64,000 bases of DNA from a virus: positions 186,001 through 250,000 of the IMG/VR virus record IMGVR_UViG_3300049001_000044. The stretch is one strand, 5' to 3'. Each line of letters starts with the position of its first letter. The stretch's first letter is position 1. The notes beneath the pieces are model-generated. The model was not told the origin of the DNA and did no database searches. It saw only the letters and a list, made by a program, of their open reading frames with translations. Made by a program: the position numbers and the translations under genes. Below are positions 21,632 to 26,963 of this stretch, piece after piece.

Positions 21632-22201
21632 TTACTTTACTTCCTTATCAACCGGTTCACGATCGATAATCTTGATCTTGTTAAGGTCGAACACAGCGAT
21701 TTCCCAGATGATACCCATATTCTCAGAAGTGTAATCGATGCTTTCGACCGCACCATTCAAACCAAATCGTTTGAATATCTGTTGTGCCTTCCGGTGCCCG
21801 ACGTGGTTAACGACTTCACCGATAAAACCACGACCGTTCTTCAGTGAATTGTGATCGCGCGGCATTGTCTTACGCGTGAAGCCCATGTACTCGGCAATCT
21901 TCTCCATCGTCTCTCTCATCCTGTCGGTTGGGAGCAACATATTGTTGTAGAAGTTGTCTACGTCGATTTCGACGGTGTACATTGTTGCGGTATCTGTGTT
22001 CGCGTGCTTTGCATATTTCTTCGCGAATTGTTTGTTCGTGATGAAGTACATTCCTGGACCAAGGATGCGATAGCCTTCGCCAGTTCCAGAAAACTTCAAA
22101 TCGAAGTCACCATCGAAGGTGTTACCGCAGTGGTATGCGGTAATCTTCTGTCCTTCAATGTTTGGGCGAACATATTCTTCAAATAGCTCTTTGACTTTCA
22201 T
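21632..22201 (-). CDS. ADP-ribosyltransferase-like protein with capsid tag, 189 aa
   Basis: N-terminus MKVKELFEEYVRPNIEG carries the LFE-type tag. The following ITAYHCGNTFDG...FSGTGEG..ILGPGMYFITNKQFAKKYAKH resembles ART-fold ADP-ribosyltransferases (Y-H-G/x-T then G-x-G-x-Y-F-T, as in phage polyvalent-protein ARTs). A late promoter (22228-22234) drives it. By analogy with T4 Alt it could be packaged and injected. The catalytic R-S-E set is not certain from reading alone. Confidence 0.6.
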   Translation of the reverse strand: MKVKELFEEYVRPNIEGQKITAYHCGNTFDGDFDLKFSGTGEGYRILGPGMYFITNKQFAKKYAKHANTDTATMYTVEIDVDNFYNNMLLPTDRMRETMEKIAEYMGFTRKTMPRDHNSLKNGRGFIGEVVNHVGHRKAQQIFKRFGLNGAVESIDYTSENMGIIWEIAVFDLNKIKIIDREPVDKEVK

Positions 22202-22227
22202 GCTGATCCTTTCTATTAAAGATCAGC

Positions 22228-22234
22228 TATTTAG
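22228..22234 (-). promoter_or_regulatory. Late promoter (CTAAATA)
   Basis: CTAAATAGCTG on the minus strand, 27 nt before the ART-like gene. Confidence 0.5.
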
Positions 22235-22809
22235 AGCCGTTTGAAGCTAACAACCTTCTTCGACTCAAACGTCTGTGACGTGAGCGTCTTGACCATTTTC
22301 TTCTGTTGCTTGATGTTCGGCGGCTGTCCAGTTCCTAACTCATCGTGGGTTAGGATGGCAACCAAGTCGATGATGACTGGGTCTCTGCCCGATCTCTTGT
22401 ACAGAATGCTAATGTCACCAGTGAGGTGAGCGTGAATTAGCCCTGTTTGAACTAGAATACCGCCACTAATGAAGTGCTGGTCCTTTTTACCGAACCTTCC
22501 CATTGGATCGTTCGTCTTGAAGGCGATAAATTCTTGTAGTTTCGAGGTAACGTTTTGGTGTGTTGCGAGGGTTTGATCGAACAGCTTGCATCGGCGAAAC
22601 TGCACAATGTTCGCGCTCTTGATATCAAACTCGTTACCAGCTTTTACTTGGTACTTTGCTTCTCGAAGTTGTTCTAGCAACTCATCACCACTTACTGGTG
22701 ATGAGAACTCGGTTACCAACAGAGCATCAATTAGAACCTTTACATCAAGGCCTTCGTTATTTTGCTCCACATCTTCGATAATGGAGATTTGTTTGAGTAG
22801 GGTGTTCAT
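22231..22809 (-). CDS. Protein with RelE/YafQ-like C-terminal domain, 192 aa
   Basis: Residues ~75-165 (LQEFIAFKTNDPMGRFGKKDQHF...HAHLTGDISILYKRSG...LVAILTHDELG) follow the order of RelE/YoeB/YafQ-type toxin domains: L-x-x-F, a basic loop, H-x-H-L-x-x-D-x-x-I-x-Y, and a terminal (T/S)-H-D-E-L. N-terminal ~70 residues are extra, with a short hydrophobic start MNTLLKQISIIED. Under a TATAAATA late promoter (22837-22843). Toxin-like activity is a guess; other readings are possible. Confidence 0.5.
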   Translation of the reverse strand: MNTLLKQISIIEDVEQNNEGLDVKVLIDALLVTEFSSPVSGDELLEQLREAKYQVKAGNEFDIKSANIVQFRRCKLFDQTLATHQNVTSKLQEFIAFKTNDPMGRFGKKDQHFISGGILVQTGLIHAHLTGDISILYKRSGRDPVIIDLVAILTHDELGTGQPPNIKQQKKMVKTLTSQTFESKKVVSFKRL

Positions 22810-22836
22810 AGGATGCCTTTCAAATATGTTGCGACC

Positions 22837-22843
22837 TATTTAT
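22837..22843 (-). promoter_or_regulatory. Late promoter (TATAAATA, perfect)
   Basis: GTATAAATAGG on the minus strand, a full match to the T4 late consensus, 28 nt before the 192-aa gene. Confidence 0.75.
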
Positions 22844-22854
22844 ACCCAACAATT

Positions 22855-22931
22855 TGGTTGCGGATGGTTGGATTCGAACCAACGACGCACGGGTTATGAG
22901 CCCGCTCTTCTGACCACTGAATTACACCGCA
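22855..22931 (-). tRNA. tRNA-Met (CAT)
   Basis: Anticodon arm GCGGG-CTCATAA-CCCGT, T-arm GTTGG-TTCGAAT-CCAAC, encoded CCA. The acceptor pairs TGCGG with CCGCA, with one extra base between T-stem and acceptor. CAT could also mark tRNA-Ile (lysidine) but this cannot be read from sequence. Confidence 0.85.
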
Positions 22932-22937
22932 ATAATC

Positions 22938-23012
22938 TGGTCGGAGTGGTAGGAATCGAACCTACGAGTTCTTGCTCCCAAAGCAAGCGACCTGCCACTG
23001 GACTACACTCCG
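22938..23012 (-). tRNA. tRNA-Pro (TGG)
   Basis: Acceptor CGGAGTG/CACTCCG, anticodon arm CTTGC-TTTGGGA-GCAAG, T-arm GTAGG-TTCGATT-CCTAC, A73 and CCA encoded. Confidence 0.93.
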
Positions 23013-23092
23013 ATAAGTAGAGCCCGTAAAGGGGGCTTGTCTCGAGTTCACCAGGGGGGTTGCGACCCTACCCGCACAAATCGTCTATCTAC

Positions 23093-23452
23093 TTAAAACT
23101 TTTTGAAAATGCTATCTAGCCACCACTCTGGAAAGCTGCCATCTTGGTAGAGTTCTTTGATGAACAAAGTACCTAACGCGATGTCTTCTTTCCAACAACT
23201 TACAGTCACGTTTAACCAATGCTTACCGACAAGGTAACCATTCTTTGGGTCAACGTAGGTTCCATACGACTCACTATTGAACATCTGTAAAAGGGCCTCA
23301 TCACTGAAGTCCAATACATGTTCCCAGTGACGAGCAAAATACTTGTAGAGCTCAGCTTGTCGTCGGAACTTCTTACTTACGCCATTTACTGAATGACGTG
23401 GTTGACCTTTGTTGCGTTTAGCGATGTCATAGCATCCTCCAATGTTGATTGT
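23093..23452 (-). pseudogene. Gene lacking a usable start, about 120 codons
   Basis: An open frame continues well upstream of the first in-frame TTG (23314), reading ...GGCYDIAKRNKGQPRHSV...FRRQAELYKYFARHWEHVLDFSDE. No ATG or GTG starts it: the only ATG after a GGAGG SD (23428) is in another frame and stops after 14 codons. A frameshift near 23400-23430 or a non-canonical start would explain it. Protein function unknown. Confidence 0.45.
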
Positions 23453-23461
23453 GAATTTCTT

Positions 23462-23541
23462 CTGAGGTCGGGCTTTGAACCCGTTACAGCGCTCAACCTA
23501 TGCCGTAGAATTTATATAGCGCTTGGCTTACACTCAAAACT
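23462..23541 (-). ncRNA. Degenerate tRNA-like RNA
   Basis: Has a clear T-arm (CGGG-TTCAAAG-CCCG) and a 5-bp acceptor (TTGAG/CTCAG), but the middle folds as one extended arm (AGCGC/GCGCT at its base) rather than D and anticodon arms. No anticodon can be assigned. Confidence 0.4.
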
Positions 23542-23547
23542 TGGTGG

Positions 23548-23614
23548 TCCCCTTGGCGTATCTTAAAGACCGTCTTTCGACGCTGAACGATAAGGGCTGT
23601 AGGACCGTCAATCT
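23548..23614 (-). ncRNA. Degenerate tRNA-like RNA with encoded CCA
   Basis: Ends GGACC-A-CCA and can pair GGTCC with GGACC at the ends, with a CGTC-GAAA-GACG hairpin inside, but lacks a recognisable T-arm. Possibly a decayed or highly reduced tRNA. Confidence 0.35.
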
Positions 23615-23880
23615 ACTCTTATGCCGTTCTTCCAGAAGGAACATGCACGACCGGCAAACTCAACTGCTGGACCATCGTCACGGTGTAGCAGACCATTCTT
23701 GTAGTAGGCTTTGTAGCCGTTCACATACTCGATGGCTGGGCCGTCTTCACGATGAAGAACTGCGTCTTGAACAGATTTAGCTTTCTTCGGAAGCTTTGCG
23801 TACTGTTTGTTGCCATTTGCATCGGCGAAAACAACGCGATCACAACCACTGAAGTTTGGCTTACAGATTTCTGTTTTCAT
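23608..23880 (-). CDS. HREDGPA-repeat protein, 90 aa
   Basis: Two tandem repeats of the form LHR(E/D)DGPA(I/V)E...Y/F-x-K-N-G (residues ~42-62 and ~67-88), a MORN/YwqK-like beta-hairpin repeat common in T4-like phages. Function unknown; start ATG at 23880 has only a weak SD. Confidence 0.65.
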   Translation of the reverse strand: MKTEICKPNFSGCDRVVFADANGNKQYAKLPKKAKSVQDAVLHREDGPAIEYVNGYKAYYKNGLLHRDDGPAVEFAGRACSFWKNGIRVD

Positions 23881-23895
23881 ATTCAAGTTTTTGTT

Positions 23896-23983
23896 TGGTG
23901 CTGACGGTGAGATTTGAACTCACGTGGGGTTTCCCCTCTGGGTTACAAAGCCAGTGCAATCGGCCGGACTATGCGACGTCAGC
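23896..23983 (-). tRNA. tRNA, probable Thr (TGT), with long variable arm
   Basis: Acceptor GCTGACG/CGTCAGC, encoded CCA, T-arm GTGAG-TTCAAAT-CTCAC. The anticodon arm CTGGC-TTTGTAA-CCCAG gives TGT but has a C-C closing mismatch, and the 14-nt variable arm (GGGG-AAA-CCCC) is unusual for Thr. Tyr(GTA) is the alternative. Confidence 0.65.
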
Positions 23984-23991
23984 TTAAAATT

Positions 23992-24086
23992 TGGCGGAGA
24001 CGGTGAGACTCGAACTCACACACCCACTCTCGTGAGCCTTCTGCTTTCAAGGCAGCTGCCGCTATGCCGATTCGGCTAACGTCTCC
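23992..24086 (-). tRNA. tRNA-Ser (TGA)
   Basis: Class II: acceptor GGAGACG/CGTCTCC, anticodon arm CTGC-CTTGAAA-GCAG, T-arm TGTGAG-type with TTCGAGT, G73 and CCA encoded. Confidence 0.9.
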
Positions 24087-24092
24087 ATGTTC

Positions 24093-24182
24093 TGGCGGAA
24101 GAAGCGAGATTCGAACTCGCGGAGCTTTTTAAGACTCGCCACCTTTCCAAGATGGTGCAATAGGCCACTCTGCCACTCTTCC
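24093..24182 (-). tRNA. tRNA-Ser (GGA)
   Basis: Class II: acceptor GGAAGAG/TTCTTCC, anticodon arm CCATC-TTGGAAA-GGTGG, T-loop TTCGAAT, G73, CCA encoded. Confidence 0.9.
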
Positions 24183-24193
24183 ACAATTCTACT

Positions 24194-24274
24194 TAGCTCG
24201 ACGTTCTGGAATCGAACCAGAGTTTTGGCCATCAATCGTCTGCTCCGCGAAAAGCAAACTACCCCGTCGAGCTA
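24194..24274 (-). tRNA. tRNA-like, identity unclear
   Basis: Clear T-arm TCTGG-TTCGATT-CCAGA and a possible 10-bp acceptor (TAGCTCGACG and complement), plus a D-arm-like GCT-TTTCGCGG-AGC, but the anticodon stem does not form around ATTGATG. CCA is not encoded. May be a decayed or altered tRNA. Confidence 0.5.
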
Positions 24275-24283
24275 AAAAGAATT

Positions 24284-24372
24284 GGTACCCACAGTGAGAT
24301 TCGAACTCACAATACGCTTTCGCGGCTCCTCGTTCTGAGCGAGGCGACTCTACCAGATTTGTCCATGCGGGC
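24284..24372 (-). tRNA. tRNA-Leu (CAG)
   Basis: Acceptor GCCCGCA/TGTGGGT with the G1-U72 pair shared by several Leu tRNAs here, anticodon arm CCTCG-CTCAGAA-CGAGG, variable arm present, T-loop TTCGAAT. Confidence 0.9.
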
Positions 24373-24375
24373 ATT

Positions 24376-24450
24376 GGTCTCTCGGGATGGATTTGAACCA
24401 CCGACCTTTCCCACTCGAGGTGGGCTGCTCTTACGCCGAGCTACCGAGAG
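24376..24450 (-). tRNA. tRNA, probable Arg (TCG)
   Basis: Acceptor CTCTCGG/CCGAGAG, D-stem GCTC/GAGC, T-arm GGTGG-TTCAAAT-CCATC. Anticodon arm GCCCA-CCTCGAG-TGGGA gives TCG but with C at position 33; a shifted loop would give CGA. Confidence 0.65.
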
Positions 24451-24453
24451 TTT

Positions 24454-24533
24454 GGTGGGGAAGGAAGGTTTCGAACTTTCGACCTCTTCGATGTGCGCAC
24501 ATTCAAAGCGCTCTACCACTGAGCTACTCCCCC
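24454..24533 (-). tRNA. tRNA-like (Ala-like body) with enlarged anticodon arm
   Basis: Acceptor GGGGGAG/CTTCCCC, D-stem GCTC/GAGC, CCA encoded. The anticodon stem CTTTG/CGAAG encloses 13 nt that can extend the helix (ATGTGCGCACAT is self-complementary), so no normal 7-nt anticodon loop exists. The flanks match Ala tRNA. Confidence 0.6.
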
Positions 24534-24538
24534 TACGT

Positions 24539-24641
24539 TAAGAGCACTTTGTCTGGGTGGCTGGATTTGAACCAGCGACCTCCCACTTCCAAGGCGGGCC
24601 GTCTGACCGGGCTGACAATACACCCAGACAAAGTGCTCTTA
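24539..24641 (-). ncRNA. tRNA-Pro-like (TGG) embedded in a 21-bp acceptor helix
   Basis: The core (24552-24627) has acceptor CTGGGTG/CACCCAG, anticodon arm CCCGC-CTTGGAA-GTGGG (TGG, Pro) and T-loop TTCAAAT. The acceptor is extended by 14 perfect pairs outside the tRNA (AAGAGCACTTTGT and complement), making an uninterrupted 21-bp helix. CCA is not encoded. Confidence 0.7.
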
Positions 24642-24735
24642 CGCATACAACTTGATTACTACAGAAGGAGCCCGCGCTCAACCTCCTGTTCATCAAATTG
24701 TTTCGCTGCATTTCAGCAGCTCATCAGTGCGTTTA

Positions 24736-24860
24736 ATTTACCACGAACATAGTGAAGAGAATCGAACTCTCCATCCCTGTCGAAGGGGACATTCCAATCC
24801 TTGCTACTTGTCTCGATCCTTCCAACCACTGTCGAGAACCCATTGGGTAGGGTGGTAAAA
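24736..24860 (-). ncRNA. Aberrant tRNA-like RNA
   Basis: Closed by TTTACCAC/GTGGTAAA; contains a T-arm GAGAG-TTCGATT-CTCTT, an anticodon-like TCCC-(CTTCGACA)-GGGA, a D-arm-like hairpin TCTCGA/TCGAGA with a GG-containing loop, and an extra ACCC-AAT-GGGT hairpin. About 125 nt, too long for a normal tRNA. Confidence 0.45.
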
Positions 24861-24862
24861 CT

Positions 24863-24949
24863 TGGTGCGGATAAGAGGACTCGAACCTCCACGGCCTTTC
24901 GGCCACAGCGACCTCAACGCTGCGCGTCTACCAATTCCGCCATATCCGC
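24863..24949 (-). tRNA. tRNA-Leu (GAG)
   Basis: Class II: acceptor GCGGATA/TATCCGC, anticodon arm CAGCG-TTGAGGT-CGCTG, variable arm GGCC-GAAA-GGCC, T-arm GGAGG-TTCGAGT-CCTCT, CCA encoded. Confidence 0.93.
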
Positions 24950-24954
24950 AGTAG

Positions 24955-25028
24955 ACAGTAACCAACAAAGTAAGTGTTCGAAGGGGTAATCGTTAAAAGG
25001 GATAACCTTCGATCGTCCGGTTGGTATA
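24955..25028 (-). ncRNA. Core-element RNA E1 (minimal)
   Basis: Minimal copy of the shared core: end helix P0 (ACCAAC/GTTGGT), conserved AACCG (25018-25022) and CTTTG (24966-24970), covarying helix P (CCTTCGA at 24978-24984 with TCGAAGG at 25006-25012), conserved GGTTATC (25001-25007). Only ~17 nt lie in the apical part; no tRNA arms. Confidence 0.6.
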
Positions 25029-25031
25029 ACT

Positions 25032-25118
25032 TGGTGCGTACTGTAGGATTCGAACCTACTCAGCCAAAAGGCAACAGGGTTACAGCCTGCCACGACTCTC
25101 CCACTTCGTCGCGTACGC
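25032..25118 (-). tRNA. tRNA-Tyr (GTA), copy 1
   Basis: Class II: anticodon arm GCAGG-CTGTAAC-CCTGT, variable arm, T-arm GTAGG-TTCGAAT-CCTAC, A73, CCA encoded; acceptor GCGTACG/AGTACGC with one mismatch. Confidence 0.9.
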
Positions 25119-25125
25119 AATGTTT

Positions 25126-25211
25126 TGGTGCATGCAGTAGGAATCGAACCTACTCACCCAGAGGGAACGGATTTACAGTCCGCTGCGACTCTCCAACTTC
25201 GCCGTGCATGC
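25126..25211 (-). tRNA. tRNA-Tyr (GTA), copy 2
   Basis: Class II: acceptor GCATGCA/TGCATGC, anticodon arm GCGGA-CTGTAAA-TCCGT, T-arm GTAGG-TTCGATT-CCTAC, CCA encoded. Confidence 0.93.
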
Positions 25212-25222
25212 TAAGAATTCGA

Positions 25223-25300
25223 TGGTCCGGGTAGAAGGATTCGAACCTTCGACCCCCTGCTCCCAAAGCAGGTGCGCTAACCAGACTGCGCTACACCCGG
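25223..25300 (-). tRNA. tRNA-Pro (TGG)
   Basis: Canonical: acceptor CCGGGTG/TACCCGG, D-stem GCGC/GCGC, anticodon arm CCTGC-TTTGGGA-GCAGG, T-arm GAAGG-TTCGAAT-CCTTC, CCA encoded. Confidence 0.95.
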
Positions 25301-25304
25301 ATAT

Positions 25305-25373
25305 TGACAACAAAAGATAAGGTGACGGAGAGGTTTTCGCAAAATGAAGGTAACCATCACCGGTCGGTTGTCA
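25305..25373 (-). ncRNA. Core-element RNA E2 (minimal)
   Basis: P0 TGACAAC/GTTGTCA, AACCG (25365-25369), CTTTTG (25311-25316), P helix GGTGATGG (25354-25361) with CCGTCACC (25321-25328), GGTTACC (25349-25355). The apical part is a short TTTT-GCG-AAAA hairpin instead of tRNA arms. Confidence 0.65.
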
Positions 25374-25381
25374 GACTTTCT

Positions 25382-25402
25382 AGATGGCTTCTAAGGCCAT
25401 CT
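25382..25402 (-). ncRNA. Isolated anticodon-arm-like hairpin (TAG loop)
   Basis: Minus-strand AGATGGC-CTTAGAA-GCCATCT: perfect 7-bp stem and 7-nt loop with U33 and purine 37, identical in loop to tRNA-Leu(TAG) at 26795. No other tRNA parts are attached. Confidence 0.5.
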
Positions 25403-25410
25403 GAAACAGA

Positions 25411-25543
25411 AATTTGTAAGAGCAACAAAAAGTGCCGTCGGGCATTGTCCACCTTAACCATAGGACATGTAGGAATCGAACCCACTCGGTTTTTATTTCC
25501 ATTAAAAAGATAACCAACTAGCTAGCGGTTACTCTTACAAATT
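25411..25543 (-). ncRNA. Core-element RNA E3 (Ser-like arms, closed acceptor)
   Basis: P0 is 16 consecutive pairs (25411-25426 with 25528-25543). AACCG at 25526-25530, CTTTTTG at 25425-25431, GGTTATC at 25509-25515. Inside: an anticodon-like arm TTTTA-ATGGAAA-TAAAA (GGA), T-arm GTGGG-TTCGATT-CCTAC, and an acceptor-like stem (ATGTCC/GGACA) closed by a loop. No D-arm. Confidence 0.6.
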
Positions 25544-25572
25544 GCTGCTTCGTTGCTACTGAAGAGAAGTAA

Positions 25573-25602
25573 ATTATACAACGCTTTGTACTACTGAAAA
25601 AC
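25573..25602 (-). promoter_or_regulatory. Early-type promoter before E3
   Basis: Minus-strand GTTTTTC, 17-nt spacer, TATAAT, 30 nt upstream of element E3. Confidence 0.75.
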
Positions 25603-25616
25603 TGTAAGTTCGTTTT

Positions 25617-25745
25617 TGGTTGAGAATGTCTGGATTCGAACCAGATCCACGCCGATATGAGAGGATAACCAATCACAAGCCGGTTACGTAAGCAACAAAA
25701 ATTAGCGATCGATGTTTACGTGTGCTGCCATTACACCACATCTCA
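25617..25745 (-). tRNA. Interrupted tRNA-like gene E4 (CAT loop), normal order with inserted core
   Basis: 5' part TGAGATG-TG-GTGT-loop-GCAC and 3' part with CTCATA loop, T-arm TCTGG-TTCGAAT-CCAGA, ATTCTCA, A73 and CCA. Between them lies the core: P TCGATCGC (25705-25712) pairing with GTGATTGG (25669-25676), TTTTTGTTGC, AACCG (25681-25685), GGTTATC (25664-25670). Removing ~50 nt gives a partly paired anticodon stem only. U1-A72 looks Gln-like while the loop reads CAT. Confidence 0.55.
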
Positions 25746-25774
25746 ATTGAACTTGCTGTGCTGCAAGAGATGAT

Positions 25775-25804
25775 ATTTTAACTTGAACTCTTGCAACTAA
25801 AAAC
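25775..25804 (-). promoter_or_regulatory. Early-type promoter before E4
   Basis: Minus-strand GTTTTTA, 17- to 18-nt spacer, TAAAAT. The surrounding ~45 nt recur at 26058-26107. Confidence 0.6.
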
Positions 25805-25805
25805 T

Positions 25806-25944
25806 TGGTGGAGTTGGGTAGGATTCGAACCTACCTAAGCCAGAGGCGTCGCCTTTACATGGATAACCAATTACGAGGCGGTTGCATAACAACAAAAAGT
25901 TGTAATCGGGGATTTCGATGGGTTTTCCAATTCCCTACAACTCC
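25806..25944 (-). tRNA. Interrupted tRNA-Tyr-like gene E5 (GTA) with 53-nt insertion
   Basis: Acceptor GGAGTTG/CAACTCC, A73, CCA, D-arm GGG-loop-CCC, long variable region, T-arm GTAGG-TTCGAAT-CCTAC. Removing 25863-25915 joins TCG to CC-ATGTAAA-GGCGA, a perfect 5-bp anticodon stem with anticodon GTA. The insertion holds the core: P CCGATTAC/GTAATTGG, CTTTTTGTTG, AACCG (25879-25883), GGTTATC (25862-25868), P0 closed by a 3-nt loop. Confidence 0.7.
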
Positions 25945-26072
25945 ATTCGCGTGAACATCTAGTAGTCCACTACCGATCAAAATCGTTACTGATGCCTGCC
26001 ACCATCGAGGGCGTCATTTCAGGCGAGCTCGCTATTAGCACGAGCTGGGCATTCTGTGCTGCAAGAGATGAT
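25945..26072 (-). other. Gap with GC-rich hairpins, no gene
   Basis: Between E5 and the next promoter. Contains the inverted segments CGAGCTCG and AGCTCGTGC/GCACGAGCT (near 26022-26045); no ORF or tRNA arm recognised. Confidence 0.4.
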
Positions 26073-26102
26073 ATTTTATACCAACTGCTTGCAAATAAAA
26101 AC
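26073..26102 (-). promoter_or_regulatory. Early-type promoter before E5
   Basis: Minus-strand GTTTTTA, 16-nt spacer, TATAAA region. Copy of the promoter segment at 25775-25804, including the flanking TGTGCTGCAAGAGATGATA. Confidence 0.55.
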
Positions 26103-26103
26103 T

Positions 26104-26180
26104 TGGTACCCACGGTGAGATTCGAACTCACATATCACAAGGATTAAGCTTGTTGCCGTTGCCAATTAGGCTACGTGGGC
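26104..26180 (-). tRNA. tRNA-Leu (TAA)
   Basis: Acceptor GCCCACG/CGTGGGT (G1-U72), anticodon arm ACAAG-CTTAATC-CTTGT, T-arm GTGAG-TTCGAAT-CTCAC, CCA encoded; short variable loop for a Leu tRNA. Confidence 0.88.
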
Positions 26181-26692
26181 AATGTTCTTCCACGCTTGAA
26201 TCCTTGGAACTGTTCGAATTGATCTGGTCTAATCAGCTTGTTGATTTTGCCGTCAGTTATCCAGAACTTGCCAAACTGCGGATTCTTGTCACCCAATCTT
26301 TTACCGACTTGGGCTTCGGAAACTTTCTTACGTTGCTCTTCAGTAAAGACATAGCCATGAACTGAATTTCTGATCTTGCTCTTGACCTCTTCGCTGTGGC
26401 TCTTGCCTTTGAAGTGTGGTCCACCTTCTCCTCCAACGCCAAGGTTGTAGGTATCAGATCGTTGAACAAAATCTTCAGTCACTAGCTCTTTCTCTTTGAG
26501 ATTCATTTCGTCCTCTGTGTCGAAGATGAAGAGAATCTCTTTCACGAAAGAGTCTTTACCGTATTTCTTGATCGCTGCATTCAGTGCTTTACCAGATCCA
26601 AAATACGAATCGTCAAGGTCAAGCGTCTGATGCTTACCAATGTAGAACTTACCGTTCGTAGTGTTGGTAATTTTGTAGATTGTGTAGAACAT
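26171..26692 (-). CDS. GIY-YIG homing endonuclease-like protein, 173 aa
   Basis: MFYTIYKITNTTNGKFYIGKHQT contains the GIY-YIG pair (as T-I-Y and Y-I-G) with a conserved basic residue following and FGSGKAL as the next family motif; C-terminal half has NUMOD3-like helices (GKSHSEEVKSKIRNS; TEEQRKKVSEAQ). Such free-standing nucleases move themselves and neighbouring DNA. Its last codons and TAG stop lie inside the 5' end of tRNA-Leu(TAA), so insertion next to a tRNA is likely. Confidence 0.85.
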   Translation of the reverse strand: MFYTIYKITNTTNGKFYIGKHQTLDLDDSYFGSGKALNAAIKKYGKDSFVKEILFIFDTEDEMNLKEKELVTEDFVQRSDTYNLGVGGEGGPHFKGKSHSEEVKSKIRNSVHGYVFTEEQRKKVSEAQVGKRLGDKNPQFGKFWITDGKINKLIRPDQFEQFQGFKRGRTLPT

Positions 26693-26705
26693 AAAAGCAC
26701 TCAGT

Positions 26706-26777
26706 AGCGGGTAATGGATTCGAACCAATGATTTCCGGCTTATGAGACCGACGAGATAGACCACTTCTCTAACCCGC
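26706..26777 (-). tRNA. tRNA-Met (CAT)
   Basis: Acceptor GCGGGT/ACCCGC, D-arm GAG-loop-CTC, anticodon arm CGGT-CTCATAA-GCCG, T-loop TTCGAAT. CCA not encoded; T-stem has a mismatch. Confidence 0.8.
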
Positions 26778-26794
26778 AACTGAATACTCTCAAA

Positions 26795-26878
26795 TGGTAC
26801 CTCGGGTGGGATTCGAACCCACAAGGGTCTTGCTTCTAAGGCAAGTAGCTGTACCAGATTTACATTAACCACCGAGGC
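26795..26878 (-). tRNA. tRNA-Leu (TAG)
   Basis: Acceptor GCCTCGG/CCGAGGT (G1-U72), anticodon arm CTTGC-CTTAGAA-GCAAG, T-arm GTGGG-TTCGAAT-CCCAC, CCA encoded. Confidence 0.9.
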
Positions 26879-26880
26879 AT

Positions 26881-26959
26881 TGGTACCCAAGGACGGATTC
26901 GAACCGACAGATCACCGAGGTTTGAGCTCAGTAGCTTTACCAATTTGCGTAACTTGGGC
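26881..26959 (-). tRNA. tRNA-Leu (CAA)
   Basis: Acceptor GCCCAAG/CTTGGGT (G1-U72), anticodon arm CTGAG-CTCAAAC-CTCGG, T-loop TTCGAAT, CCA encoded; short variable loop. Confidence 0.85.
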
Positions 26960-26963
26960 AATG

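Noticed and set aside
25617-25944. Group I or group II introns in the tRNAs
   Set aside because: The insertions are only ~50 nt and lack P3-P7 or domain V features.
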